The notes under the pieces are model-generated. The model was not told the origin of the DNA. It made no database searches and saw only the letters and a program-made list of their open reading frames with translations. The translations under genes were made by a program, and so were the position numbers. From Nocardioides furvisabuli (GTDB taxonomy: Bacteria; Actinomycetota; Actinomycetes; Propionibacteriales; Nocardioidaceae), in assembly GCF_021083185.1 (NCBI RefSeq), contig NZ_JAIGQB010000001.1, positions 124,001 to 188,000 on the forward strand: DNA of 64,000 nt. Direction: 5' to 3'. Below are positions 1 through 7,697 of the stretch, piece by piece; position 1 is the stretch's first letter; each line of letters starts with the position of its first letter.

Positions 1-363
1 CGCCCACGCGAGCAGGACCAGGCCGGCGAGCAGGAGCGGCAGACCGGTCGCGCCGCCGCACGACGACGTCCCGCGTACGGCGCTGCAGCCGGCGCCGGCC
101 AGCCAGGCGAGGAGAACCGCCAGAACGCCGACGACGACGCCGGTCACGGCCGCGGCGGGCAGGCCGGTCAGTGCCACGGGTGGGAGCCGGCGCGGCTCGC
201 GACGGCGTACCGGCTCGTCCGCCCGGTCCGGCCCGGGCTCGGCCTCGACTGCGGGGGTGGCAGTCGGCGGCTCCGCACGCTCGGACGCGGGCTTCCTCCG
301 CCGCAGCGAGAAGGCGGGCATCTCCAGAGAGGGTCCGTCGTCGGGTTCGCCCGGGTCAGCCAT
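1..363 (-). CDS. Hypothetical membrane protein, partial (C-terminus beyond left edge)
   Basis: A reading frame runs leftward from an ATG at 363 and stays open to base 1, so at least 121 residues are present and the C-terminus is missing. The first 65 or so residues are charged and proline-rich (MADPGEPDDGPSL...), consistent with a disordered cytoplasmic tail. They are followed by two hydrophobic stretches (residues about 73-91 and 107-121) separated by a short loop with two cysteines. I recognise no domain. It is divergent from the DUF4397-sortase operon. It could be a small integral membrane protein of unknown function. The frame has the third-position GC bias of its neighbours. Confidence 0.7.
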   Translation of the reverse strand, partial: MADPGEPDDGPSLEMPAFSLRRRKPASERAEPPTATPAVEAEPGPDRADEPVRRREPRRLPPVALTGLPAAAVTGVVVGVLAVLLAWLAGAGCSAVRGTSSCGGATGLPLLLAGLVLLAWA

Positions 364-556
364 GGAGGCAGTGTGCCATCCGCGCGGGGCCGGAGGTCTA
401 GTCCACAGTGGCTCCGGGTGACAACGAGAGGTCAACGGTGACCCACGGAGCAGCCACAGGAGAGTTGCCTGGCGCTGATCCGCAATCCGGGCCGTGGCCC
501 TGCGCGAAGCATCGCCAGAGACGCGCAGGGGCGCGCCCGAGGAGCAGGAGCACGGC

Positions 557-1444
557 ATGAAGAGAATCGCGTGGTTGTCGCTGGTGGGTTCGTTGGCCCT
601 GGGCCTGTCGTCCCTCGCGGGTGTGGCGCAGGCCGCCCCGCAGGAGGCGACGGCTCGGCTGATGGTCGTGCAGGCCGTGCCGGACGAGAGCCTCCACGTC
701 GAGATCGACGACGAGGTCGTGAGCGAGGGCTCCGCGACCGGCGAGGTGCTCGGCCCGTTCACGGTCCCGGCGGGCGCACACCAGGTCAGGTTCATCGACG
801 AGAGCGGCGACGTGGTCGTCGACACCGCGGTGGACCTCGAGGCCGGGTCGGTCCAGGACCTCGTGGTGCACCGCCCCGCGCAGGTCGGCGGCCAGCCGCT
901 CGCCACGCTCTACGCGACCCCGACGGATCCCATCGCAGCGGGCAAGGCGCGCGTGCTGATCGCCCACACGGCCTCGGTCGCACCCGCCGACGTCCGCCTC
1001 GACGGGACCGTGGTCTTCCGCAACATCGCCAACGGGGAGTTCGCCACCGCGGACGTCGCCGAGGGCGCGCACGTCGCCGAGCTGGTGCCGTCGGGTCTCA
1101 CCACCCGGCCCATCCTCGGGCCGCTGGACGTGAGTCTCGCACGTGCCTCGGCCACGATGGTCTACGCCGTCGGCAACGCCCGGGACGCGTCGATGGACGT
1201 CATCACGCACAGCATCCCGCTCGCGTCGAGCGGCGGCGACGCGCCCACGTCGATCGACGCGGGCAGCGCCGGCCTCGCGGCGGGCATCGAGGTGTCCGCG
1301 TTCGCCGGTTCCGGCGCCATCGAGGTGGCACCCGGGACGTCCCGCTGGACTGCGATGACCGCACTGCTGGCGGCGCTCGTCACGCTCGGCGCGGGGGCGT
1401 ACGGCTGGAGCCGCAGGCGCCACGCAGTCGTCGCCTCGTCGTGA
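557..1444 (+). CDS. DUF4397-domain cell-surface protein
   Basis: This is a 295-residue secreted protein. The N-terminus (MKRIAWLSLVGSLALGLSS..AQA-A) is a Sec signal peptide. Two tandem beta-rich modules follow (about residues 30-110 and 130-225), with the pattern of DUF4397: VVQAVPDESLHVEIDD, then PAGAHQVRF, then KARVLIAHTAS..DVRLDG. The C-terminus has a hydrophobic segment followed by a basic tail (SRRRH), as in a cell-wall-sorted or membrane-anchored protein, but I see no clear LPXTG before it. The ATG at 557 is chosen over the upstream frame start because it follows a GAGGAGCAGGAG-type ribosome site and begins the signal peptide. It overlaps the sortase gene by 4 bp. It may be a sortase substrate or partner; function unknown. 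Confidence 0.82.
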   Translation: MKRIAWLSLVGSLALGLSSLAGVAQAAPQEATARLMVVQAVPDESLHVEIDDEVVSEGSATGEVLGPFTVPAGAHQVRFIDESGDVVVDTAVDLEAGSVQDLVVHRPAQVGGQPLATLYATPTDPIAAGKARVLIAHTASVAPADVRLDGTVVFRNIANGEFATADVAEGAHVAELVPSGLTTRPILGPLDVSLARASATMVYAVGNARDASMDVITHSIPLASSGGDAPTSIDAGSAGLAAGIEVSAFAGSGAIEVAPGTSRWTAMTALLAALVTLGAGAYGWSRRRHAVVASS

Positions 1445-2142
1445 GCCAGCCGACCGGACGGCACGCGGCCCGGCAGGGGAGAGTCGTACGCCGGCTGGCG
1501 GCCGGCGTGGCCGTGGGGACCGTCGTCGCCGTCCTCGTCACCCTCGTGGTGGTCCGCGGCGGTGCCGCTCCCACCGCCGGTGGCGCCCCGGTCGTCGAGC
1601 CGACCCCGGAGCCGGTCGCGCAGGCGCCTCGGCCGGCCCTGGCCGCGACCGCGCCCCGCACCGGCTCGGTGGCACCCGAGTCTCCGCAGCGAACCGTGCT
1701 GCCGAGCGGCACCGTGGTGCCGGTCGTCGCGGTGACGACGACCCCGGACGGCAAGCTCGACGTGCCGTCCGACGTCGACGTGGCCGGCTGGTGGCGCGGC
1801 GGGTCGCGCATCGGCGACCCGTTCGGCTCGGTGCTCGTGTCGGCTCATGTCGACTCCGAGCGGAAGGGACTGGGACCGTACGCCGAGCTCCTGGGCGTGC
1901 GCCGGGGCCAGACGGTCGTGCTGACCTCGGACACCCTGCGCCAGGAGTACGTCGTGAGCTCGCTGCGACTGCTCGCCAAGGGCCCGCTATCCGCCCACCC
2001 GTGGGTCTACTCACCCACCGGGGCGCACCGGCTGGTGATGGTCACCTGCGCCGGCCCGTTCGACCCGAGCCGGGGCGGCTACCAGAACCTCGCAGTCGTC
2101 ACCGCGACGGCCGTGGGCGAGCCCACCCCGAGGAGCGAGTGA
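1441..2142 (+). CDS. Class F (class E/F-type) sortase
   Basis: Membrane-anchored transpeptidase of 233 residues that attaches or processes cell-wall proteins outside the cell. It has one N-terminal membrane segment (residues 19-38), then a long Pro/Ala-rich linker (42-90), then the sortase barrel. The catalytic residues are visible: His136 in SAHVDS, Cys203 in MVTCAG and Arg211 in DPSRGG. The GTG start overlaps the DUF4397 stop as GTGA, and its own stop overlaps the next ATG, so the three genes form a tightly coupled operon. The short barrel and single membrane segment fit class F sortases. The substrate is not evident from this window. Confidence 0.85.
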   Translation: MSQPTGRHAARQGRVVRRLAAGVAVGTVVAVLVTLVVVRGGAAPTAGGAPVVEPTPEPVAQAPRPALAATAPRTGSVAPESPQRTVLPSGTVVPVVAVTTTPDGKLDVPSDVDVAGWWRGGSRIGDPFGSVLVSAHVDSERKGLGPYAELLGVRRGQTVVLTSDTLRQEYVVSSLRLLAKGPLSAHPWVYSPTGAHRLVMVTCAGPFDPSRGGYQNLAVVTATAVGEPTPRSE

Positions 2143-3140
2143 TGGCAGACCCCAGCAACGCCGACCTGACCCGCCGGCGTACCCCGGACCTCCCGCCGGA
2201 GTTCGCCCCGCTCACCCCGCTGGGGCTCGCCTCGGGCGCGCCGCGCCGTGCGCCGGGTGAGACGCCCCGGCTACGGCTGACTGCGGCGGCCTCGAGGCGC
2301 AATGCACCGGACCGATCGGCGACCGCACCGACGGGTCCGCCTCCTGCAGCTTTCACCGCCGGGGCCGTTGCCGCCCCCGTTGCTGTCGACGACCCCGTCG
2401 AGGAGCTGCCGCCCGTGACGCCTGGGCCACGGCGTGCCCGACACCTGGTGGTCGGCGTCGGTCTCACCGGGCTGCTCGTCGTCATGGTGGTCCTCGCGGG
2501 CGCGGCCCTGCTGTCACGGTCGGGAGAGCAGAGGGTCGCGGCCGAGGTCGATCCGCCCGCGGCAGTCGCGGAGGAACCGACGACCCGTGCGTACGACCCG
2601 CCGGTCGCGCTGGCCCCGGACAGCGAGTACGTCGAGACGGAGCTCCTCGACGGGGACGACCTGCAGGTGACCCACTGGATATCGACCACGGAGCCGATGG
2701 ACCGCCTGCGGCTGCGGCCACCGAGCAGCCCCGTCCTGGCCGACCGGACGTGGGGGGTCGAGGACCTCGTCGTCGCCGCCGACGGCACGGACCTGGGCCC
2801 GGAGCGCATCCGCATCGACGTGCCGACGTCCCTTCCGTCCGCTGAGCTGCTCTACGTCCGCTACCGGCTCACCGACGCGCTCCAGCGCAACAGCTCGGTG
2901 GACGACCGGGCGCTCGCCACCGTCACGTCGGTGGGCCTCGGCCTCGAGGGACGTTCGCTGCCGCGGACCCAGGTGTTCCCCGGTGGGCGGGTCATGACGC
3001 TGGCCTGCCTCGCCCCAGGAGCGCGTGCGGTCCCGGAGTCGTGCGGCACGTACGTCGAAGGTGCCTGGCAGGTCCGGTCGGCTGCGGGCGAGGCGCCGGT
3101 GACGGTGATCGCCCAGTTCGACCTGGCCGTCACCCGCTAG
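2142..3140 (+). CDS. Single-pass membrane protein of the sortase operon, function unknown
   Basis: 332-residue protein starting at an ATG whose A is also the last base of the sortase stop (TGATG). Residues 1-98 are Pro/Ala/Arg-rich and look disordered. One membrane segment follows (about 100-121, VVGVGLTGLLVVMVVLAG). The rest is an extracytoplasmic domain of about 200 residues with two late cysteines (in LACLAPG and ESCGTYV) that could form a disulfide. I recognise no family. Co-transcription with the sortase and DUF4397 protein suggests a cell-surface role. A strong hairpin lies just downstream, consistent with the operon ending here. Confidence 0.7.
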   Translation: MADPSNADLTRRRTPDLPPEFAPLTPLGLASGAPRRAPGETPRLRLTAAASRRNAPDRSATAPTGPPPAAFTAGAVAAPVAVDDPVEELPPVTPGPRRARHLVVGVGLTGLLVVMVVLAGAALLSRSGEQRVAAEVDPPAAVAEEPTTRAYDPPVALAPDSEYVETELLDGDDLQVTHWISTTEPMDRLRLRPPSSPVLADRTWGVEDLVVAADGTDLGPERIRIDVPTSLPSAELLYVRYRLTDALQRNSSVDDRALATVTSVGLGLEGRSLPRTQVFPGGRVMTLACLAPGARAVPESCGTYVEGAWQVRSAAGEAPVTVIAQFDLAVTR

Positions 3141-3158
3141 GCCAGCCTCGAAATGCCC

Positions 3159-3189
3159 ACCGCCGGACCTGCAGTGCAGGTCCGGCGGT
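3159..3189. terminator. Hairpin terminator after the sortase operon
   Basis: Perfect 15-bp arms at 3159-3173 and 3175-3189 (ACCGCCGGACCTGCA and its complement) sit 18 bp after the operon stop and 7 bp from the 3' end of the oppositely transcribed tRNA gene. No T-run follows. Its position between converging transcripts suggests a bidirectional terminator. Confidence 0.6.
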
Positions 3190-3196
3190 CTGGGTG

Positions 3197-3270
3197 TCGG
3201 GCTGACAGGATTTGAACCTGCGGCCTCCTCGTCCCGAACGAGGCGCGCTACCAAGCTGCGCCACAGCCCG
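3197..3270 (-). tRNA. tRNA-Pro (anticodon CGG)
   Basis: The minus strand folds into a standard cloverleaf of 74 nt. The 7-bp acceptor stem is CGGGCTG/CAGCCCG with discriminator A. The anticodon stem CCTCG/CGAGG carries the loop TTCGGGA, giving anticodon CGG. The T arm is GCAGG-TTCAAAT-CCTGT. The 3' CCA is not encoded. A tRNA-Pro next to a phosphatase and a PASTA penicillin-binding protein also matches, from memory, the mycobacterial gene order. Confidence 0.95.
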
Positions 3271-3389
3271 CCGCCCGGACCGAGAACTCCAGTCCGGGCA
3301 ACGCGGGCGAGCATACCGGAGCGGTCGACGCCCTCCGAAATCGCCCCGGCCTGCTGGGACGGGTGGGGGGAGGTCTTGCGTGGACAGCC

Positions 3390-4304
3390 TCAGGTCAGCG
3401 TCAGCAGCGTCGCCTCGGGGCGGCAGGCCACCCGGAAGCGGACGTAGGGGTTGGTGCCGAGACCCGCGGACACGTGCAGCCAGGCGGAGGCGGCGTCGCC
3501 GGCAGCGGAGTCGGCCGGGTGGCGGTGCAGGCCGCGGGCCCGGGCCGGCTCGATGTCGCAGTTGGTCGTGAGCGCACGTCCTCCCGGCAGGCACACCTGG
3601 CCGCCGTGGGTGTGGCCGGCGATGATCGCGTCGTAGCCGTCGGCGGCGAACTGGTCGAGGACGCGGAGGTACGGCGCGTGGGTGACCGCGAGCCGCAGGT
3701 CGGCCTCCCGGTCGGCGGGACCGGCGACCCGGGCCAGGTCGTCGTACTTCAGGTGCGGGTCGTCGACGCCGGCGAAGGCGATCGAGGTGCCGCCCACCTC
3801 GAGCGCACCGAAACCGTTGGTGAGGTCGACCCAGCCGGCGGAGTCGAAGCGGTCCTTGAGGTCGGGCCACGGCAGCTGGCGGCCGGACGTGTGCCGCTTG
3901 CCGGTGTCGGGCAGGAGGTAGAGCAGGGGGTTGCGCATGCCGGGGACCCAGTAGTCGTTGGAGCCCAGGACGTAGGCGCCCGGCACGTCGAGCAGGCCGC
4001 CGAGCGCGTCCGCGACCACCGGCACCGCCCGGTCGTGGGCGAGGTTGTCGCCGGTGTTGATGACCAGGTCGGGCTCGAGCGCGGCGAGCCCACGCAGCCA
4101 CTCCTGCTTTGCGCGCTGGTCGGGCGCCATGTGGATGTCACTGAGGTGCAGCACCTTCATCGGCGCGTGGCCGGGTGGCAGCAGCGGGACGGTGACGCGC
4201 CGCAGTGTGTACTGCCGGGCCTCCCAGGCGGCGTACGACGCCAGGCCTGCGCCGGCGACCGCGCCGAGCGTCATGGTGCGGCGCACGAGCGGGAGGAAAG
4301 CCAT
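3390..4304 (-). CDS. Calcineurin-like metallophosphoesterase, membrane-anchored
   Basis: 304-residue phosphoesterase. The metal-ligand motifs of the superfamily appear in order: LSDIHM (D-x-H), NTGDN (GDx), GSNDYW (GNH-type, here GSND), VTHAP and the final AGHTHGGQ. The N-terminus has RR followed by a hydrophobic stretch (residues about 12-27), so the enzyme is probably tethered with its domain outside the membrane, as in the YaeI-like lipid-phosphatase branch. The frame could begin 18 bp upstream, but the internal ATG at 4304 leaves a 26-bp divergent gap with the YqeY gene. From memory, an equivalent phosphatase (Rv3683) sits next to ponA2 in M. tuberculosis. Natural substrate unknown. Confidence 0.85.
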   Translation of the reverse strand: MAFLPLVRRTMTLGAVAGAGLASYAAWEARQYTLRRVTVPLLPPGHAPMKVLHLSDIHMAPDQRAKQEWLRGLAALEPDLVINTGDNLAHDRAVPVVADALGGLLDVPGAYVLGSNDYWVPGMRNPLLYLLPDTGKRHTSGRQLPWPDLKDRFDSAGWVDLTNGFGALEVGGTSIAFAGVDDPHLKYDDLARVAGPADREADLRLAVTHAPYLRVLDQFAADGYDAIIAGHTHGGQVCLPGGRALTTNCDIEPARARGLHRHPADSAAGDAASAWLHVSAGLGTNPYVRFRVACRPEATLLTLT

Positions 4305-4330
4305 TCGCCAAGGCTGCCACAATGGTCGTC

Positions 4331-4789
4331 ATGAGTGCTCTGAAGGACCGTCTGCGCGCCGACCTCACCACCGCCATCAAGGCGCGGGACGAGCTGCGCT
4401 CCTCGACGTTGCGGATGGTGCTGACCGCCATCACCAACGCCGAGGTCGCCGGCAAGGAGGCGCGTGAGCTGTCCGACGAGGACGTCCTCGGGGTGCTGTC
4501 GTCGGAGGCCAAGCGCCGCCGCGAGGCAGCCACCGCCTTCGCCGAGGGCGGTCGCGACGAGATGGCGGCCAAGGAGGCCGCCGAGGGCGAGGTGATCGCT
4601 GGCTACCTCCCCACCCCGCTGACCGAGGCCGAGATCGCCGCGCTCGTCACCGCAGCCGTCGAGCAGACCGGCGCGGCCGGCGAGGGCATGCGCGCCATGG
4701 GCAAGGTGATGGGCGTCGTCACGCCGCAGGTGAAGGGGCGTGCCGACGGCGGCGCCGTCGCCGCCGAGGTGCGCAGGCAGCTGGGCTGA
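4331..4789 (+). CDS. GatB/YqeY domain protein
   Basis: 152-residue, helix-rich cytosolic protein of the YqeY family, which resembles the tRNA-binding tail of GatB. The family features seen are an N-terminal LKDRLRADLTTAIKARDELRSSTLRMVL helix pair and the C-terminal GKVMGVVTPQVKGRADGG..AAEVRRQL motif. The ATG at 4331 is preferred over one at 4322 because a possible -10 box (CACAAT) lies 7 nt upstream, implying a leaderless transcript. The molecular role of the family is not settled; involvement in tRNA-dependent amidation or aminoacyl-tRNA metabolism is a common guess. Confidence 0.88.
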   Translation: MSALKDRLRADLTTAIKARDELRSSTLRMVLTAITNAEVAGKEARELSDEDVLGVLSSEAKRRREAATAFAEGGRDEMAAKEAAEGEVIAGYLPTPLTEAEIAALVTAAVEQTGAAGEGMRAMGKVMGVVTPQVKGRADGGAVAAEVRRQLG

Positions 4790-4813
4790 GGCTCGCCCCG
4801 CGCCGGGCCGGGG

Positions 4814-7210
4814 TCAGCGGCGCCCGCCGCCCCTGCCCTGCCCGTTGTTGCCGTTGCCGTTGCCGCGGCCGCCGTTGCCGTTGCCGTTGCCGGCGTCGTT
4901 CGACGGAGGCGGCGGGACGTAGCCCGTCGAGGTGTAGAGGGTCACCGTGTCGCCGCTGCTCAGCGACGTACCGCCCGAAGGAGAGGTGGAGGCGACGGAG
5001 CCCGCGGCGACCTCGGAGTTCACCTGGCCGCCGTCGGCGACGCTGAAGCCGGCAGACTCGAGCGTCGCAGTGGCCGCCTCGACGCCCTGGCCCGCGACGT
5101 CGGGCACCGTGCTCAGCACGCCGGCGATCTCGTCGCCGGGCGGGGCCTGGAAGTCCTCGTAGGCGAGCTTGGCCGAGATCGCCGACATGGCGTCGCCCCA
5201 GATCGGGCCGGCGACGGTCGAGCCGAAGGCCTCGTAGATCGGGCTGCCGCCGACGACCTGCCCGTTGAGGCTCACCCACTCGCCGAACTCGTTGGCGCCG
5301 GCGACCATCGCTGCCGTCGCGATCGTGGGCGTGTAGCCGGCGAACCACACCGACATGTTGTTCTGGTTGGTGCCGGTCTTGCCCGCCGACGGCTTGTCGA
5401 TCGCGATGTTCTGGCCGAACCCGCCCGGCTCCATCACGCCCCGCAGGATGTCGTTGACCGCGTCCGCGGTCGCGCCGGGCATCACCTGCTCGCACTGCGC
5501 GGCGAACTCCTTGAGCACCTCGCCAGAGGAGTCGCGCACCTCGGTGACCGGGCGCGGGTCGCAGTGCAGCCCTCGCGCGGCGAAGGTGGCGTACGCCTGG
5601 GCCATCTCCAGCGGGTTGCTGTCGGAGACGCCGAGGATCCACGACGGCACCTTCTGTGCCAGCGGGACCTTCACGCCCATGTCGGCGGCGAGCTTGAGCG
5701 GCTCGCACATGCCGGTCTGCACCTCGAGCTGGGCGAAGAACGTGTTCACCGACTGCTGGGTGCCGGTGTAGAGGTTGAAGGGACCCGAGCCGGTGGAGTT
5801 GGAAACGTTCCAGCCCTCGCCATCACCGGCGTAGGGGCCGTCGCAGTTCTGGAACTCCTCGTCGGGGATGTTCATCTCCTCCGGGGCGTTGATCACCGTG
5901 CTCAGGGGGATGCCCTGGTTGATGGCCGAGGCGAGGACGAAGACCTTGAAGGTCGAGCCCGCCTGGAAGCCGTTGGCGTCGCCGTACTTCTTCGGCACGA
6001 CGTAGTTGAGGTAGGTCTGGCCCGCGGCCTTGTCCTTGCCCATCGGGCGCGACTGCGCGAGCGCACGGACGTCGCCCGTGCCCGGCTCGACCATCGCCAG
6101 GCCACCGATGGCCTGGTCGGTCGGGTAGACGTGCGAGGCGACCGAGTCGTCGGCAGCCTTCTGCATGTCGAGGTCGATCGTGGTGTTGATCGTCAGGCCG
6201 CCGTTCTTGAGCGTCGTACGACGCTCCTTGGGCGTGTCGCCCAGCACGGGGTCCTTCAGCAGCCAGTTGACGACGTAGTCGCAGAAGAACGGTGCCCGCG
6301 ACTGCTGGCAGCCGTTGGGGGAGTTCTCGATCTTCAGGGTCTTGCCGATCGGCTTGCCCTTGAGGCGCTCGGCCTTCTTCTCGGTCAGCACGCCGAGCTG
6401 GGCGAGGCGGTCGAGCACGACGTTGCGGCGGCTCTCGGCGCGCTCGGGGTTGTCGACCGGGTCGTAGCCGACGGGGTTCTTCACCAGGCCGGCGAGCGTG
6501 GCCGACTCGAGGAGGTTGAGGTCCTTGGCGTTCTTGGAGAAGAAGTGGCGCGCCGCCGCCTGGACGCCGAAGGCGCCGTCGCCGAAGTAGGCGATGTTGA
6601 GGTAGCGCTCGAGGATCCAGTCCTTGGTGTGGTTCTTCTCGAAGGCGATGGCGTAGCGCAGCTCGCGGACCTTGCGGGCGTAGGTCTCCTCCGTCGCCGC
6701 AGCGCGCTCCTCGTCGGTCTCGGCCTGGTAGAGCAGGGTCTGCTTCACCATCTGCTGGGTGATCGACGAGCCGCCCTGCACCGAGCCGCCGTTGGCCTGG
6801 TTGGTGATGAAGGCACGCAGCGTGCCCTTGAGGTCGAGGGCGCCGTGGTCGTAGAAGCGGTAGTCCTCGATCGCCACGATCGCCTTCACCATCGGCCGCG
6901 AGATCGAGCCCAGCGGGACGTTGATCCGGTTCTGGTCGTAGAGGGAGGCGATCAGGTTGCCGTTGACGTCGTAGATGCGCGTCTTCTGCGACAGGTCCTT
7001 GGCCTCGAGCGACTCGGGCAGGTCGACCATTCCGGCGCTGACGTCCTTGGCCGCCACGCCGACGAGGCCGGCGAACGGGATGGCGAGGCAGGCGGTGAGG
7101 ACACCCATGACCACTGCGACGGCTCCCATGACCGCGAGGTGGGAGGCGACGCGACCGGCCTCAGGGCGTCCCGTGGAGCGCTCCGACGACGAGGGTGAGC
7201 GTGAAGACAT
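4814..7210 (-). CDS. ponA2: Bifunctional class A penicillin-binding protein with PASTA domain (PonA2-like)
   Basis: 798-residue peptidoglycan synthase. A cytoplasmic tail and one membrane segment (about 25-54) precede the GT51 glycosyltransferase domain, with catalytic Glu115 in EDYRFYDHG and GGSSITQQ. The penicillin-binding transpeptidase domain follows, with S419-TF-K422, S487-V-N and K611-T-G-T. One PASTA repeat (about 695-762) binds peptidoglycan or beta-lactam-like ligands in this family. It ends in a Gly/Asn/Arg tail. Start 7210 is used because TACTCT lies 7 nt upstream (leaderless type); the frame extends nine codons further. It is divergent from wblA, as ponA2 is from whiB4 in mycobacteria. 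Confidence 0.93.
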   Translation of the reverse strand: MSSRSPSSSERSTGRPEAGRVASHLAVMGAVAVVMGVLTACLAIPFAGLVGVAAKDVSAGMVDLPESLEAKDLSQKTRIYDVNGNLIASLYDQNRINVPLGSISRPMVKAIVAIEDYRFYDHGALDLKGTLRAFITNQANGGSVQGGSSITQQMVKQTLLYQAETDEERAAATEETYARKVRELRYAIAFEKNHTKDWILERYLNIAYFGDGAFGVQAAARHFFSKNAKDLNLLESATLAGLVKNPVGYDPVDNPERAESRRNVVLDRLAQLGVLTEKKAERLKGKPIGKTLKIENSPNGCQQSRAPFFCDYVVNWLLKDPVLGDTPKERRTTLKNGGLTINTTIDLDMQKAADDSVASHVYPTDQAIGGLAMVEPGTGDVRALAQSRPMGKDKAAGQTYLNYVVPKKYGDANGFQAGSTFKVFVLASAINQGIPLSTVINAPEEMNIPDEEFQNCDGPYAGDGEGWNVSNSTGSGPFNLYTGTQQSVNTFFAQLEVQTGMCEPLKLAADMGVKVPLAQKVPSWILGVSDSNPLEMAQAYATFAARGLHCDPRPVTEVRDSSGEVLKEFAAQCEQVMPGATADAVNDILRGVMEPGGFGQNIAIDKPSAGKTGTNQNNMSVWFAGYTPTIATAAMVAGANEFGEWVSLNGQVVGGSPIYEAFGSTVAGPIWGDAMSAISAKLAYEDFQAPPGDEIAGVLSTVPDVAGQGVEAATATLESAGFSVADGGQVNSEVAAGSVASTSPSGGTSLSSGDTVTLYTSTGYVPPPPSNDAGNGNGNGGRGNGNGNNGQGRGGGRR

Positions 7211-7403
7211 GGGCACCAGAGTACGGGGAGCGGGCATACCAGACGGAATCCCAGCCGCGCAGCCGGATAGTCACATCGGACTATGCGATTTGAACCACCT
7301 GGCCCTGCCGGTGGTGGTAGCGATTCGTTTACTTTTCTACTCGAGTCGGGAATGGCCGCTATGGGGGCGGCCGATCGGCTCACACGAACCGTGGGGATTG
7401 ACT
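7211..7403. promoter_or_regulatory. Divergent promoter region of ponA2 and wblA
   Basis: This 193-bp gap holds both promoters. Toward ponA2 there is TACTCT 7 nt before the start. Toward wblA an unusually AT-rich patch (about 7322-7346, TTCGTTTACTTTTCTACTCG) probably contains the promoter and leaves a leader of some 60 nt. A short dyad CCACC/GGTGG spans about 7300-7319. Nothing else is recognised. Confidence 0.45.
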
Positions 7404-7691
7404 ATGTGGGTCGAGGACTGGGCAGCACGCGCTGCATGCAAGAGCGACACTCCGGACGCGCTGTTCGTGCGCGGAGCCGAGCAGAACAAGGCGAAGCAGG
7501 TGTGCGCGGGATGCCCCGTGCGGACCGAGTGCCTCGCCGAGGCGCTGGACAACCAGATCGAGTGGGGTGTCTGGGGCGGGATGACCGAGCGTGAGCGTCG
7601 TGCGCTGCTGCGCCGCCGCCCCGACTCGTCGTGGCGCTCCATCCTGGAGACCGCCCGCACCAAGGTCGAGGCGCCCTCCGTCTCCGTCTGA
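7404..7691 (+). CDS. wblA: WhiB-family iron-sulfur transcription factor, WblA/WhiB4 type
   Basis: 95-residue Wbl protein. The four [4Fe-4S] cysteines are Cys12, Cys34, Cys37 and Cys43 (C-x21-C-x2-C-x5-C), followed by the GVWGG turn (55-59) and a basic C-terminal segment (ERERRALLRRR) for DNA contact. WhiB4/WblA proteins sense O2 and NO through the cluster and control redox and developmental genes, usually together with the housekeeping sigma factor. The assignment to this branch rests on context: it lies between a PASTA penicillin-binding protein and paired ArsA-like ATPases, the arrangement of whiB4 and wblA. ATG 7404 is the only start that keeps the typical short N-terminus. Confidence 0.9.
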   Translation: MWVEDWAARAACKSDTPDALFVRGAEQNKAKQVCAGCPVRTECLAEALDNQIEWGVWGGMTERERRALLRRRPDSSWRSILETARTKVEAPSVSV

Positions 7692-7697
7692 GACGCC

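Noticed and set aside
5564..7198. 544-residue open frame on the plus strand opposite the penicillin-binding protein gene
   Set aside because: It is a high-GC antisense shadow: Arg/Val/Gly-rich with no domain, while the opposite strand carries a complete GT51-transpeptidase-PASTA protein.
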